From NCBI GenBank assembly GCA_045631645.1, contig JAZQVC010000030.1, forward strand, positions 1-36,712: DNA of 36,712 nucleotides, written 5' to 3'. Shown one piece after another: positions 1 to 7,152 of this stretch (within the stretch, counting starts at the first letter, position 1; every line of letters starts with the position of its first letter). The position numbers and the translations under genes are program-made. A model generated the notes under the pieces. The model saw nothing but the letters and a program-made list of their open reading frames with translations, did not search any database and was not told where the DNA came from. This DNA is from SIG459 sp045631645. Its GTDB lineage: Bacteria > Bacillota > Clostridia > Oscillospirales > Oscillospiraceae.

Positions 1-243
1 ATCCCCAGCCTCATCGAAGAATTCGGCGGCCAGATCACCTTCATGGGCGAAATCGAAACCCGCCTCCTCGACGTTCCCGGCTGGACTCCTGAACTCGTAA
101 AGGCAGAAGTTGAGCGCGCATGCAGAAAGTGCGGCAAGCACAGCTTCATCCCCTGCCTCACCGCAGGTATGCCCATGACCGTTTTCGGCGCTTATGATGT
201 GGTCAACGCAGAAATCGACCGCATGAGCAAGGAAATGTTCTAA
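1..243 (+). CDS. Uroporphyrinogen decarboxylase-family protein, C-terminal part
   Basis: Only the last 80 codons are inside the window; the reading frame is open from base 1 and ends with TAA at 241-243. The visible segment contains a GEIETRLLD stretch and a C-terminal FIPCLTAGMPM stretch. These resemble the end of URO-D/MtaA-type TIM barrels, where GG-[IV]-[DE] and the helix after it close the barrel. In anaerobes most such proteins are corrinoid- or methyl-transfer-related enzymes rather than true HemE, but the catalytic part is missing here, so the substrate cannot be told. A perfect terminator follows directly, so this is the last gene of its transcript. The family call is moderately sure; the function is open. 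Confidence 0.65.
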   Translation: MPSLIEEFGGQITFMGEIETRLLDVPGWTPELVKAEVERACRKCGKHSFIPCLTAGMPMTVFGAYDVVNAEIDRMSKEMF

Positions 244-248
244 AACTT

Positions 249-295
249 ACATAAGAAAAGAGCAGACGGAAAATCCGTCTGCTCTTTTCTTATGT
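249..295 (+). terminator. Intrinsic terminator, bidirectional
   Basis: A perfect 22-bp stem (249-270 with 274-295) with an AAA loop lies six bases after the stop codon of the URO-D-type gene. The stem carries runs of A on the left and T on the right, so it could work in both directions. Confidence 0.85.
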
Positions 296-341
296 CCCGC
301 GGACACAAGTTGTGACCGGCGGAATATAGATTTAAAAATAC

Positions 342-374
342 AAAAGCCTTGCAATCTTACAATTGCAAGGTTTT
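342..374 (-). terminator. Intrinsic terminator of tRNA-Arg
   Basis: Read on the minus strand, an 8-bp stem CCTTGCAA/TTGCAAGG (363-370 with 347-354) is followed by CTTTTG and further T residues. It lies four bases after the encoded CCA end of the tRNA. Confidence 0.8.
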
Positions 375-377
375 GCT

Positions 378-454
378 TGGCACGCCCTAAGAGATTCGAA
401 CTCCTGACCTTCTGGTCCGTAGCCAGACGCTCTATCCAGCTGAGCTAAGAGCGC
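378..454 (-). tRNA. tRNA-Arg, anticodon ACG
   Basis: The minus strand folds into a full cloverleaf. The acceptor stem is GCGCTCT with AGGGCGT (two wobble pairs), the D arm is GCTC...GAGC, the anticodon stem is TCTGG/CCAGA around loop CTACGGA, and the T arm contains the TTCGAAT loop. The loop gives anticodon ACG (complement at 418-420), read as arginine after A34 to inosine editing. The 3' CCA is encoded (378-380). It is a single-gene transcript with its own promoter and terminator. Confidence 0.97.
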
Positions 455-474
455 ATACCAATTCGTGCTAGAGA

Positions 475-503
475 ATAATAGCACACCACAAACCAAAAAG
501 CAA
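475..503 (-). promoter_or_regulatory. Promoter of tRNA-Arg
   Basis: On the minus strand TTGCTT (503-498), a 17-bp spacer and TATTAT (480-475) lie about 20 bases upstream of the tRNA 5' end. The flank at about 507-543 is a run of T/A tracts on the far side of the -35, resembling an UP element. Confidence 0.7.
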
Positions 504-543
504 GAGTTTTTTTAAACTTTTTTAAGTTTTTTTAAATTTTTTC

Positions 544-705
544 TCACATTCCTACGGCGTCGGCCATTTTATCCATCATATTTTCCATATTTCGGACGGC
601 GCGATAGACCATTTTCTTGCTGCGGCGCTTATCCATGGAAAGACCTGCGCCCACGCAGACGCCCAAAATCATGCCTGCGCCCATACCTTTAATAAATCCG
701 CACAT
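544..705 (-). CDS. Small Gly-rich membrane protein (YtxH-like), 53 aa
   Basis: A 53-codon frame starts with ATG at 705-703 behind a strong AAAGGAGG (720-713) and ends with TGA at 546-544. The product begins MCGFIKGMGAGMILGVCVGAG, a short glycine-zipper membrane segment. A basic, amphipathic tail (MDKRRSKKMVYRAVRNMENM) and a Met-rich end follow. This layout resembles the small YtxH-domain proteins of Firmicutes, which sit in the membrane with a cytoplasmic helix and whose role is unknown. It stands alone between the tRNA and the divergent oxidoreductase. The ribosome-binding site and the protein-like composition argue that it is a real gene. The family name is an inference from the layout only. 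Confidence 0.7.
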   Translation of the reverse strand: MCGFIKGMGAGMILGVCVGAGLSMDKRRSKKMVYRAVRNMENMMDKMADAVGM

Positions 706-768
706 ATTTTTTCCTCCTTTAAGCTTTATGGGTCAGATTTATTATACCCAAGCGGACGCGTATAATGA

Positions 769-798
769 TTGCGAAAAAATTACTGTTTATGGTAAAAT
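769..798 (+). promoter_or_regulatory. Promoter of the molybdopterin oxidoreductase gene
   Basis: TTGCGA (769-774), an 18-bp spacer and TAAAAT (793-798) lie about 30 bases upstream of the start codon. A TATAAT on the opposite strand (746-741) may be the -10 of the divergent 53-codon gene, but no good -35 was seen for it. Confidence 0.6.
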
Positions 799-828
799 AA
801 GAAAAAATGGTGAAGGGCAGATGAGGAT

Positions 829-2871
829 ATGGAAATGGAGATGCGCCGAAGTGCCTGCGGAATATGCTCCAGACGCTGCGTTGTTGATTTGTGCATAGAA
901 GACGGAGAGATAGTGGCCGTCCGCCCCGTGAAGGAGGAAGGCTTTGAAAATTGCAGCAATATGTGCGTGAAAGGTGCGCTGGGCGGTGCTTACCGCAATC
1001 GCGCCGACCGTATGACCACCCCTCTGCGCCGAGTGGGCGAAAAGGGCGAAGGCCGCTTCGAGGCAATAAGCTGGGAGGAAGCCTTCAAGGAAATTGCCGA
1101 AAAACTTCTCGCAATCCGCGATGAAAATGGGGCGGACAGTGTTGCCTTTTTCTCCGGATATACAAAATGGTATCGTCCCATGCTTCGCCGCCTTGCGACC
1201 CTATTCGGCAGCGTCAACTATGCCACGGAGTCCAGCTCCTGCCACCGCGCCGCCATAATAGGCAACATCTGCGACACAGGCATGCAGTCTTCCCCCGACT
1301 ATACCAATGCGGGGGTTTTGCTTGCAACGGCAAGGGGCAGACTCCTCCCTCCTGCCAAGGCTGCCGCCAAAAGGGGCATGAAAATAGTAGCTATTGACCC
1401 CTACCTCAGCCCCGATATTGAAAAATATGCCGACATCCACCTGCGACTGCGCCCCGGTACGGACGTCGCTCTCGCCTATGGCCTCGCCCGGGAACTTATC
1501 CTTATGGGCAAAGCGGATGAGGAATATATTGAAGAACATGTTCATGGCTATGAGCATTATAAAGCTCGCGCCATGGAGTTCACTCCCGAAAAAGTTGAGG
1601 AGATTTGCGGCATTGAGGCGGAAAAACTGAAAAAGGCAGCAAGGTTCATCGCCGATAATCTGCCTATGAGCCTTCTTGAGGGCTTCACGGGACTCATTCA
1701 CCACCGCAACGGCGTATCCGCCATAAGAGCATGGAGCGCTCTCTGCGCGATCTGCGGCTGCTACGGACGCAAGGGCGGCAATTTGCCCAAAGGTATTCTT
1801 CGCAGCAACGGACATATTGAAACTCCGTTCCGCAACTTCGAGATGGCGCACCCCGTGGAGCTGCCCACGGATAAGCGCATAGGCGCGGAGAAATTTCCTC
1901 TTTGGAATGCCTTGCTTGACGAATGCCAGGCGATGGAATTTCCCACAGCGGTGGAGAGAGGGGAACTGAAAGCAATTTTCGCTCTTGGCATGAATGCCCG
2001 TATGTTTCCCAATAGCGAGGGAATGTTTGAAACCCTCCGCAAGACGGAATTTTTCGTGGACTGCGATATATGGCTCAGCGACAGCGCAAAGTATGCGGAC
2101 ATAGTGCTGCCCGTCAGCGTCTCCTATGAGCGCGAGCAGCTGACGGAGGTTTGCATGGACTCCAAGCTACTTTGGGTGGATGCAGCCATCGCGAGCGTAG
2201 GGGAGAGCAAAAGCGACGAGGAGATCATACTTGGGCTTGCAAAGGCTCTGGGAATAGAGGATGAGCTTTTTAGAGGCGGTGCTGATGCGTGCCGAAGCTT
2301 CCTTCTTGAAGGTACGGGAATAAGCCTTGAGCAGCTGCGCAGGGAGAAAAAGCCCGCAGCAATTCCTCACTTCGCCCCGCCCAAGCCCTTGGAGAATGGT
2401 TTCCCCACACCCAGCGGCAAATATGAGCTTTGGTCTGAGACTATAGCCATCCACAGCGACCTCGACCCTCTGCCTGCCTACTTAGATCCGCTGGAGGGCT
2501 GCGACAGAGAGGCTTTCCCCCTCATCCTGCAGGCGGGAGTGCGCACTGACCGATATGCCCACGCCTTCCACAGCCGCACCCATACCGTGGAGGATATCCG
2601 CGCTCTGCGCAGCGTTGCTGCGGTGGATATGCATCCCGAGGATGCGGAGGCTCTCGGTCTTGAAAAGGGCGAGCGGGTGAAGTTGGAAACGGCTTTCGGC
2701 TCAATCACCGTGGCGGTGGATATCGATAGCCGCCTGCTTAAAGGCTGCGTGAATATGTACCATGGCTACAGTGAGGCGGATGTCAACAGCCTTTTCCCGA
2801 GTGACTGGTTGGACAGCTATTCGGGTTTCCCAGGCTACAAGGCCATTGCCTGCCGTGTGCTTAAAGGCTGA
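829..2871 (+). CDS. Molybdopterin-dependent (Mo/W) oxidoreductase, DMSO reductase family
   Basis: This is a 680-aa catalytic subunit of the formate dehydrogenase/DMSO reductase superfamily, which uses a bis-molybdopterin Mo or W centre. The N-terminus carries a [4Fe-4S] motif (Cys10, Cys13, Cys17, Cys46). The SSSCHRAA stretch places Cys138 where the metal ligand is expected. The C-terminal third matches the dinucleotide-binding domain (GVRTDRYAHAFHSRT, then a beta barrel with GERVKLETAFGS). There is no Tat signal, so it is probably cytoplasmic. No electron-transfer partner gene is adjacent, and the next gene has its own promoter. ATG at 835 has the better spacing (7 nt) from GAGG at 824-827 and may be the true start. 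The substrate cannot be told. The moeA and tup genes downstream could supply its cofactor. Confidence 0.88.
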   Translation: MEMEMRRSACGICSRRCVVDLCIEDGEIVAVRPVKEEGFENCSNMCVKGALGGAYRNRADRMTTPLRRVGEKGEGRFEAISWEEAFKEIAEKLLAIRDENGADSVAFFSGYTKWYRPMLRRLATLFGSVNYATESSSCHRAAIIGNICDTGMQSSPDYTNAGVLLATARGRLLPPAKAAAKRGMKIVAIDPYLSPDIEKYADIHLRLRPGTDVALAYGLARELILMGKADEEYIEEHVHGYEHYKARAMEFTPEKVEEICGIEAEKLKKAARFIADNLPMSLLEGFTGLIHHRNGVSAIRAWSALCAICGCYGRKGGNLPKGILRSNGHIETPFRNFEMAHPVELPTDKRIGAEKFPLWNALLDECQAMEFPTAVERGELKAIFALGMNARMFPNSEGMFETLRKTEFFVDCDIWLSDSAKYADIVLPVSVSYEREQLTEVCMDSKLLWVDAAIASVGESKSDEEIILGLAKALGIEDELFRGGADACRSFLLEGTGISLEQLRREKKPAAIPHFAPPKPLENGFPTPSGKYELWSETIAIHSDLDPLPAYLDPLEGCDREAFPLILQAGVRTDRYAHAFHSRTHTVEDIRALRSVAAVDMHPEDAEALGLEKGERVKLETAFGSITVAVDIDSRLLKGCVNMYHGYSEADVNSLFPSDWLDSYSGFPGYKAIACRVLKG

Positions 2872-2896
2872 GCATTTGGCAATATTTATAATGTGA

Positions 2897-2926
2897 TTGC
2901 GTAGAATACGCATTGTGTGATAAAAT
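2897..2926 (+). promoter_or_regulatory. Promoter of the ymdB-yhaO-yhaN operon
   Basis: TTGCGT (2897-2902), an 18-bp spacer and TAAAAT (2921-2926) lie about 35 bases before the ymdB start. The stretch between the oxidoreductase stop and this promoter shows no clear terminator. Confidence 0.6.
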
Positions 2927-2959
2927 AACTAAACTATGCTCGGAATGAGGTAAGGATTT

Positions 2960-3733
2960 ATGATAATGAAGGTTTTGGCGGTGGGAGATGTCTGCGGCAG
3001 AGTGGGTTTGGATTTTCTGAGAAGAAATCTCCGTAAAATTCAGCGTCAGTATGCTATAGATTTCACCGTTGTCAACGGAGAAAACGCAAATGTTGTGGGC
3101 GTTACCCCCCAGCAGTGCGAGGAGATATTCGACTGCGGAGCCGATGTTATCACTCTGGGCAACCATACGTGGATGCGCACGGAAATTCAGGATTATCTTG
3201 ACCACACCAGCGCATGCCTCCGTCCTGCAAACTTTGCTCCCCAGTGCCCCGGTCAGGGCGTGGGAGTTTACCCCACCCGTTTCGGCAATGTCTGTGTTGC
3301 AAGCCTTATGGGCAGATACGGCCTTGATACCAATACGGATAACCCCTTCGTTGTTGCGGATAATATCATGGCTGATGTTGATGCCAAAATAATCCTCGTG
3401 GATTTCCACGCGGAGGCCACCAGCGAAAAGCTTGCAATGGGCTATTTCCTCGATGGACGCGCCAGCGCGGTTTGGGGAACTCATACCCATGTTCAGACAA
3501 GCGATTGCGGCGTTTTGCCCGAGGGAACGGGCTATATCACCGACCTTGGAATGACGGGACCTGTCAATTCCGTTATCGGTATTGCTCCTGAGCAGAGCAT
3601 AGGAAAATTCCTTGGTGATCCTCCCCGACGCTATAGTCCTGCGGGCGGCGCGGGAAAAATGGAATGCGCCATTTTTGAGATAGACAGCGAAAGCGGCAAA
3701 TGCCTGAAGGCAGAGGCTTTGAGAGTTTTATGA
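2960..3733 (+). CDS. ymdB: YmdB-family metallophosphoesterase (cyclic nucleotide phosphodiesterase)
   Basis: The 257-aa product matches the TIGR00282/YmdB family in length and motifs: KVLAVGDVCGRVG at the N-terminus, VNGENAN, TLGNHTW, DFHAEATSEK and GTHTHVQTSD. These supply the Asp, Asn and His ligands of a binuclear metal centre. B. subtilis YmdB hydrolyses 2',3'- and 3',5'-cAMP and influences biofilm and sporulation decisions. Two in-frame ATGs compete, 2960 and 2966; the second gives the usual MKVLAVGD start and better spacing from AAGGA at 2952-2956. The stop overlaps the next start (ATGA), so translation is coupled to the YhaO-like protein. Cytoplasmic. Confidence 0.92.
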   Translation: MIMKVLAVGDVCGRVGLDFLRRNLRKIQRQYAIDFTVVNGENANVVGVTPQQCEEIFDCGADVITLGNHTWMRTEIQDYLDHTSACLRPANFAPQCPGQGVGVYPTRFGNVCVASLMGRYGLDTNTDNPFVVADNIMADVDAKIILVDFHAEATSEKLAMGYFLDGRASAVWGTHTHVQTSDCGVLPEGTGYITDLGMTGPVNSVIGIAPEQSIGKFLGDPPRRYSPAGGAGKMECAIFEIDSESGKCLKAEALRVL

Positions 3734-4815
3734 GTGAAAGCCTGAAAATTATCCACGCTGCGGATCTGCATCTGGATTCTCCCTTTGAGGCGCTGGGCGA
3801 AAAAGCGGCGCAAAGAAGGCGAGAGCAAAGGGAACTGCTTTTTGCAATCGCGGAGCTTGCCCGAGAAAAGGAAGCAGATATGGTGCTTCTTGCGGGAGAC
3901 CTTCTGGATAGCTCGGGCGCTTATGCGGAAACCATAGAAGCTCTCTCCGCGGCTTTCGGCAGCGTAAGCTGCCCCGTTTTCATAGCCCCCGGCAACCATG
4001 ACTGCCTGTGTCCCGGCTCGCCTTATCTGAGAGCCGATATGCCTGGCAATATTCACCTTTTTCGCGGCGGCTGGGAATGCGTGGAGCTTGAGGAAAAGGG
4101 CGTGAGGGTATACGGAGCGGGCTATACCGATATTTCCTGCCCCCCTCTTCTGCGCTCTTTCCGCGCGGAGAGAAAAGAAGGCGTTATAAACATCGGCGTT
4201 CTTCACGGAGACTTGGGCGCTGCGGAAAGTCGCTACTGCCCGATTTCTCCCGATGAGATAGCTGCAAGCGGTCTTGATTATCTTGCGCTGGGGCATAAAC
4301 ATACATATAGCGGTTTTCTCCGATTTGGAGAAACGGTTTGCGCTTATCCCGGCTGCCCCGAAGGCCGAGGCTTTGATGAATGCGGCGAAAAGGGCGTTTT
4401 GTTTGTGGAGCTTGCCTGCGGCAAGTTAAGCGGCGAATTTATCCCACTTGCTCGTCGCCATTATGAGATAATCGAGCTTGATATATCCGATGCTATTCCA
4501 CCCTGTCCCACAGGGAGAGAAAATGATATTGTGCGCATAATATTTCGCGGAGAAAGCGAGAAAGCCCCGAATTTGGGCGCGATTGCGCGGGAATGGGAGA
4601 ATAACTTTTTCGCCCTTCAGCTGCGAGACCGCAGCACCGCCCGTCGTGAGCTTTGGGAGCTCCGTTTTCAGGATAGCCTGAAAGGACTTTTCGTAAGAAA
4701 AATGCGTGAAAAATATGAAAACGCCCAAAGCGAGGGTGAAAAACAGAAAATAATACAGGCTCTGCGATGGGGTCTGGCAGCCCTTGAGGGCGGAGAGGCA
4801 GTTGAAGAGATATGA
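3730..4815 (+). CDS. yhaO: YhaO-like DNA repair exonuclease subunit (SbcD/Mre11-type metallophosphoesterase)
   Basis: The 361-aa product starts at the ATG that overlaps the ymdB stop as ATGA; a longer in-frame extension upstream exists but would overlap ymdB by over 30 bases. Motifs of the calcineurin-like nuclease fold are clear: KIIHAADLHLDSPF, LLAGDLLD, APGNHDC, GVLHGDL and LALGHKHTY. The last is typical of YhaO/SbcD. The C-terminal part after about residue 250 is the capping region that contacts the partner ATPase. It should form a Mre11-Rad50-like complex with the YhaN-type protein encoded next (ATGA overlap). The B. subtilis neighbour YhaM, an exoribonuclease, is absent here. Confidence 0.88.
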   Translation: MSESLKIIHAADLHLDSPFEALGEKAAQRRREQRELLFAIAELAREKEADMVLLAGDLLDSSGAYAETIEALSAAFGSVSCPVFIAPGNHDCLCPGSPYLRADMPGNIHLFRGGWECVELEEKGVRVYGAGYTDISCPPLLRSFRAERKEGVINIGVLHGDLGAAESRYCPISPDEIAASGLDYLALGHKHTYSGFLRFGETVCAYPGCPEGRGFDECGEKGVLFVELACGKLSGEFIPLARRHYEIIELDISDAIPPCPTGRENDIVRIIFRGESEKAPNLGAIAREWENNFFALQLRDRSTARRELWELRFQDSLKGLFVRKMREKYENAQSEGEKQKIIQALRWGLAALEGGEAVEEI

Positions 4816-6710
4816 TTATTAAAAAAATGAGGGCTAATTTCGGATGCCTTGAAAAAGCGGAGATAGAGCTTCACGAGGGTCTGAATGTTATAACCGCCCC
4901 CAATGAGAGCGGCAAAAGCACATGGTGCGCCTTCATTCGCTCCATGCTTTATGGCGTTGACAGCGCTCAGCGTGAAAAGAACGGAGTGAAGCCTGATAAG
5001 GTGAAGTATGCGCCATGGTCAGGCTCTGCAATGGAAGGCGAGATGGAGCTTGAGCATAATGGAAAGATGATAAGCATCAGCCGCGCCACCAAAACCCCCT
5101 CCATGCCTATGAAAGAGTTTTCTGCGGTTTATAGCGGAACTGCCGAGAGCGTTCAGGCTCTTGACGGAAGCAACGCGGGCGAAATTCTTACAGGAGTTCC
5201 CAAGGCGGTTTTTGAAAGCAGTGCCTTTGTGCGCCAGTCGGGAATATCCGTCAGCAACAGCGCAGAACTTGAAAAACGTATAAACGCAATAGTCTCTGGA
5301 GGAGATGAGGACGATGTGTCCTTCACCGATGCGGACAGTGTTTTGCGCGCATGGCTCAGAAAGCGCCGCTATAACCGCGGCGGAGCAATCCCTGCCGTGG
5401 AAAACGAGATTCTGGAAGTGAATGACAGTATAAATGCCGTTGAAGCTGCGGCGCAGGAGCGAGCGGAGCTTGAAAAGCAGCTTGAGGAGGCTAAAAAAGC
5501 CCAGAGCGCTGCGGAGGAAAGCGCCCGTCGTCATCTTAGCGATAAGCACAAGGGTATTTTGAGTTCCCTTGAGGCTATACGCGGAGATATAAGCGGCCTT
5601 GAAAGAGAAGCTGCAGAAGCCGAAGCCGATGCAAAGCGCCTGAGCGCTCTCACTGAGGAAGGTCCCTTCAGGGGCAGAAGTCCCGAAGAAGCCGTGCGTA
5701 TTGCCACTTCCGACAGTGAAAGACTGGAGAATTTTATCGCAATGGTTCCCAATATAAAATCCTCCTTCATTTTCCTTGCACTGGGCATTGCCGCTTTTGC
5801 TGCAGGTCATTTTCTCGATATTGCCTTCCTGAAGATTTTGAGCTATCCCATATGCTTTGGCTTTGCCGTAAGTTTGGGTATTATCAAGGCTAACAAAAAC
5901 CGAGTCAACAAATATAGCGCCAACCTGATAAGATATTATGAGGTTGAGTCTGCCGAGCCTGAACTTATAATCGCAAAGGCAAAAGCCTATGCCGCCGACT
6001 GCGTTGCAGCAGAGGAAGCCAAGGCTTGCTATGAGGCTCTTGCCGCAAAGCTTGACGCAAAGCGCGCCGAGCTGCGCCGCGCCGAAGAGGAGCTTCTTGC
6101 TGCGGGATCGGATGTTTCCGAAAACCCCGTGATCGCAAATGCCAAAGGCGAAACCGCCTTTGTGGAGCAGCAGCTTGCCCGCAAAGAGGGCGAGATTGCC
6201 GCTATGGGTGATCCCATGGTGATGGAAACTCGCCTTGAGGCGCTTGAAAGCCGCCGCACTGAGCTTTTGGAGCAGTTTGAAGCTCTTGAAATGGCTATTG
6301 CAACTCTTCGCGAAGCCAACGATGAGATGCAGCAGCGCTTTGCTCCCGCCCTCGGACGCCGTGCGAGCGAGATAATGGCTCGCCTCAGCGGAGGCAAGTA
6401 TGCCGCGCTCAGTTTCTCCAAGGAACTTGACGCCACCGCAAGACGGGAAGGGGACACCATCGCCCATGAAAAGGCATTCCTTTCTGAAGGAACTGCTGAC
6501 CAGCTTTACTTGGCTCTGCGCCTTGCTATCTGCGAACTGGCTCTCCCCGAAGGCAGTTCTTGCCCCATAATTCTGGACGATGCCCTTGTGAACTTTGATG
6601 ATGAGCGCATGGGCTATGCTCTGGAGCTTCTTGAGGAAATGGCCGAAAAGCGCCAGATAATCCTCTTCTCCTGCCACGACAGAGAGGAAAATTTCTTGAA
6701 AAACCGCTAA
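4812..6710 (+). CDS. yhaN: YhaN-like SMC/Rad50-type ATPase
   Basis: This 632-aa ATPase has a split nucleotide-binding domain. Walker A APNESGKST is near residue 30, and the C-terminal end holds the signature FLSEGTADQLYLALRLAI, Walker B CPIILDDALVNFDDE and the H-loop FSCHDREE. The central region is Ala/Glu/Lys-rich coiled coil (about residues 200-270 and 385-510). It is interrupted by a hydrophobic hairpin near 315-355, as seen in YhaN relatives and suggesting membrane association. It is clearly shorter than B. subtilis YhaN (over 900 aa), with short coils. The start overlaps the yhaO stop as ATGA. It is the expected partner of the YhaO-like nuclease in processing DNA ends. Confidence 0.87.
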   Translation: MIIKKMRANFGCLEKAEIELHEGLNVITAPNESGKSTWCAFIRSMLYGVDSAQREKNGVKPDKVKYAPWSGSAMEGEMELEHNGKMISISRATKTPSMPMKEFSAVYSGTAESVQALDGSNAGEILTGVPKAVFESSAFVRQSGISVSNSAELEKRINAIVSGGDEDDVSFTDADSVLRAWLRKRRYNRGGAIPAVENEILEVNDSINAVEAAAQERAELEKQLEEAKKAQSAAEESARRHLSDKHKGILSSLEAIRGDISGLEREAAEAEADAKRLSALTEEGPFRGRSPEEAVRIATSDSERLENFIAMVPNIKSSFIFLALGIAAFAAGHFLDIAFLKILSYPICFGFAVSLGIIKANKNRVNKYSANLIRYYEVESAEPELIIAKAKAYAADCVAAEEAKACYEALAAKLDAKRAELRRAEEELLAAGSDVSENPVIANAKGETAFVEQQLARKEGEIAAMGDPMVMETRLEALESRRTELLEQFEALEMAIATLREANDEMQQRFAPALGRRASEIMARLSGGKYAALSFSKELDATARREGDTIAHEKAFLSEGTADQLYLALRLAICELALPEGSSCPIILDDALVNFDDERMGYALELLEEMAEKRQIILFSCHDREENFLKNR

Positions 6711-6723
6711 AAACATAAAAAAT

Positions 6724-6759
6724 TCCCGCAGGATATCTTGACAAATTTATCCTGCGGGA
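6724..6759 (+). terminator. Terminator after yhaN, overlapping the feoA promoter
   Basis: A perfect 12-bp stem TCCCGCAGGATA/TATCCTGCGGGA (6724-6735 with 6748-6759) starts 13 bases after the yhaN stop. The downstream T-run is short (TTATCATAT), so termination may be partial. The -35 of the feo promoter lies in its loop. Confidence 0.65.
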
Positions 6760-6766
6760 TTATCAT
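6738..6766 (+). promoter_or_regulatory. Promoter of feoA-feoB
   Basis: TTGACA (6738-6743), a 17-bp spacer and TATCAT (6761-6766) form the closest match to a housekeeping promoter before feoA. The predicted start of transcription is around 6773, at the left edge of the first palindromic operator. The elements overlap the hairpin that follows yhaN. Confidence 0.65.
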
Positions 6767-6774
6767 ATATATGA

Positions 6775-6792
6775 AGTTAGCCAAGGCTAACT
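6775..6792. promoter_or_regulatory. Putative metalloregulator operator 1 (DtxR/IdeR-like box)
   Basis: AGTTAGCCAAGGCTAACT is a perfect 18-bp inverted repeat with an AA centre. It lies at the predicted transcription start of feoA, where a bound repressor would block initiation. The TTAG...CTAA arms resemble those of DtxR/IdeR-type iron boxes; the regulator itself is not in the window. Confidence 0.7.
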
Positions 6793-6809
6793 AATTATTG
6801 TTCCATGTG

Positions 6810-6825
6810 GTTAGCTTAGGCTAAC
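6810..6825. promoter_or_regulatory. Putative metalloregulator operator 2
   Basis: GTTAGCTTAGGCTAAC is the second copy of the same 16-bp palindrome core. It starts 34 bases after the core of copy 1, in the feoA leader. Confidence 0.65.
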
Positions 6826-6858
6826 GCAAATTCGGGTCAGAAAGCCCAGGTGATTTTT

Positions 6859-7071
6859 ATGACTTTGCGCAGCGCGCAGGAAGGAAAAGAATATATCATC
6901 CGCGGAATGAACACCGGCGACGAAGAGCTGGATAGCTTTCTCTTCTCCCTCGGTTGCTATAGCGGCGAGCCTATCACTCTTGTTTCCCGCAAGAGAAGCA
7001 GCTGCACTGTTTTCATCAAAGATGCCAGATATTGCATAGATTCTCAGCTGGCCGACACCATTATGGTCTGA
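6859..7071 (+). CDS. feoA: FeoA-type ferrous iron transport accessory protein
   Basis: This 70-aa protein has the small SH3-like FeoA fold: L-x-x-A-x-x-G-x-x-Y near the start, then GMNTGDEELDSFLFSLGCYSGEPITLV, and a C-terminal strand that includes the RYCIDSQLADTIMV motif. FeoA binds the cytoplasmic GTPase part of FeoB and supports Fe2+ import. ATG at 6859 is preferred over an in-frame GTG at 6850 because AGGTGAT (6848-6854) overlaps that GTG and is the ribosome-binding site. Two operator palindromes precede it and a third separates it from feoB, so iron (or manganese) control is likely. Confidence 0.92.
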   Translation: MTLRSAQEGKEYIIRGMNTGDEELDSFLFSLGCYSGEPITLVSRKRSSCTVFIKDARYCIDSQLADTIMV

Positions 7072-7082
7072 TGACCAAAGGT

Positions 7083-7101
7083 AAAGGCCGGCTGCCTTTT
7101 T
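7083..7101 (+). terminator. Weak hairpin with T-tract between feoA and feoB
   Basis: A 6-bp stem AAAGGC/GCCTTT with a 5-nt loop runs into TTTTT. It could partly end the feoA transcript before the third operator palindrome. Confidence 0.4.
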
Positions 7102-7109
7102 CTAAATTG

Positions 7110-7125
7110 GTTAGCTTGGGCTAAC
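7110..7125. promoter_or_regulatory. Putative metalloregulator operator 3
   Basis: GTTAGCTTGGGCTAAC is the third copy of the feo palindrome, 28 bases before the feoB start codon. It suggests separate control of feoB, although no clear -35/-10 pair was seen next to it. Confidence 0.6.
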
Positions 7126-7152
7126 TAAACCCTGATCAGGAGGAAAACCAAA

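Noticed and set aside
5019..6716. 565-codon open frame on the minus strand opposite yhaN
   Set aside because: It is antisense to a gene with complete ATPase motifs. The frame stays open because the host rarely uses TTA/CTA/TCA codons in the matching register. No ribosome-binding site or domain was seen.
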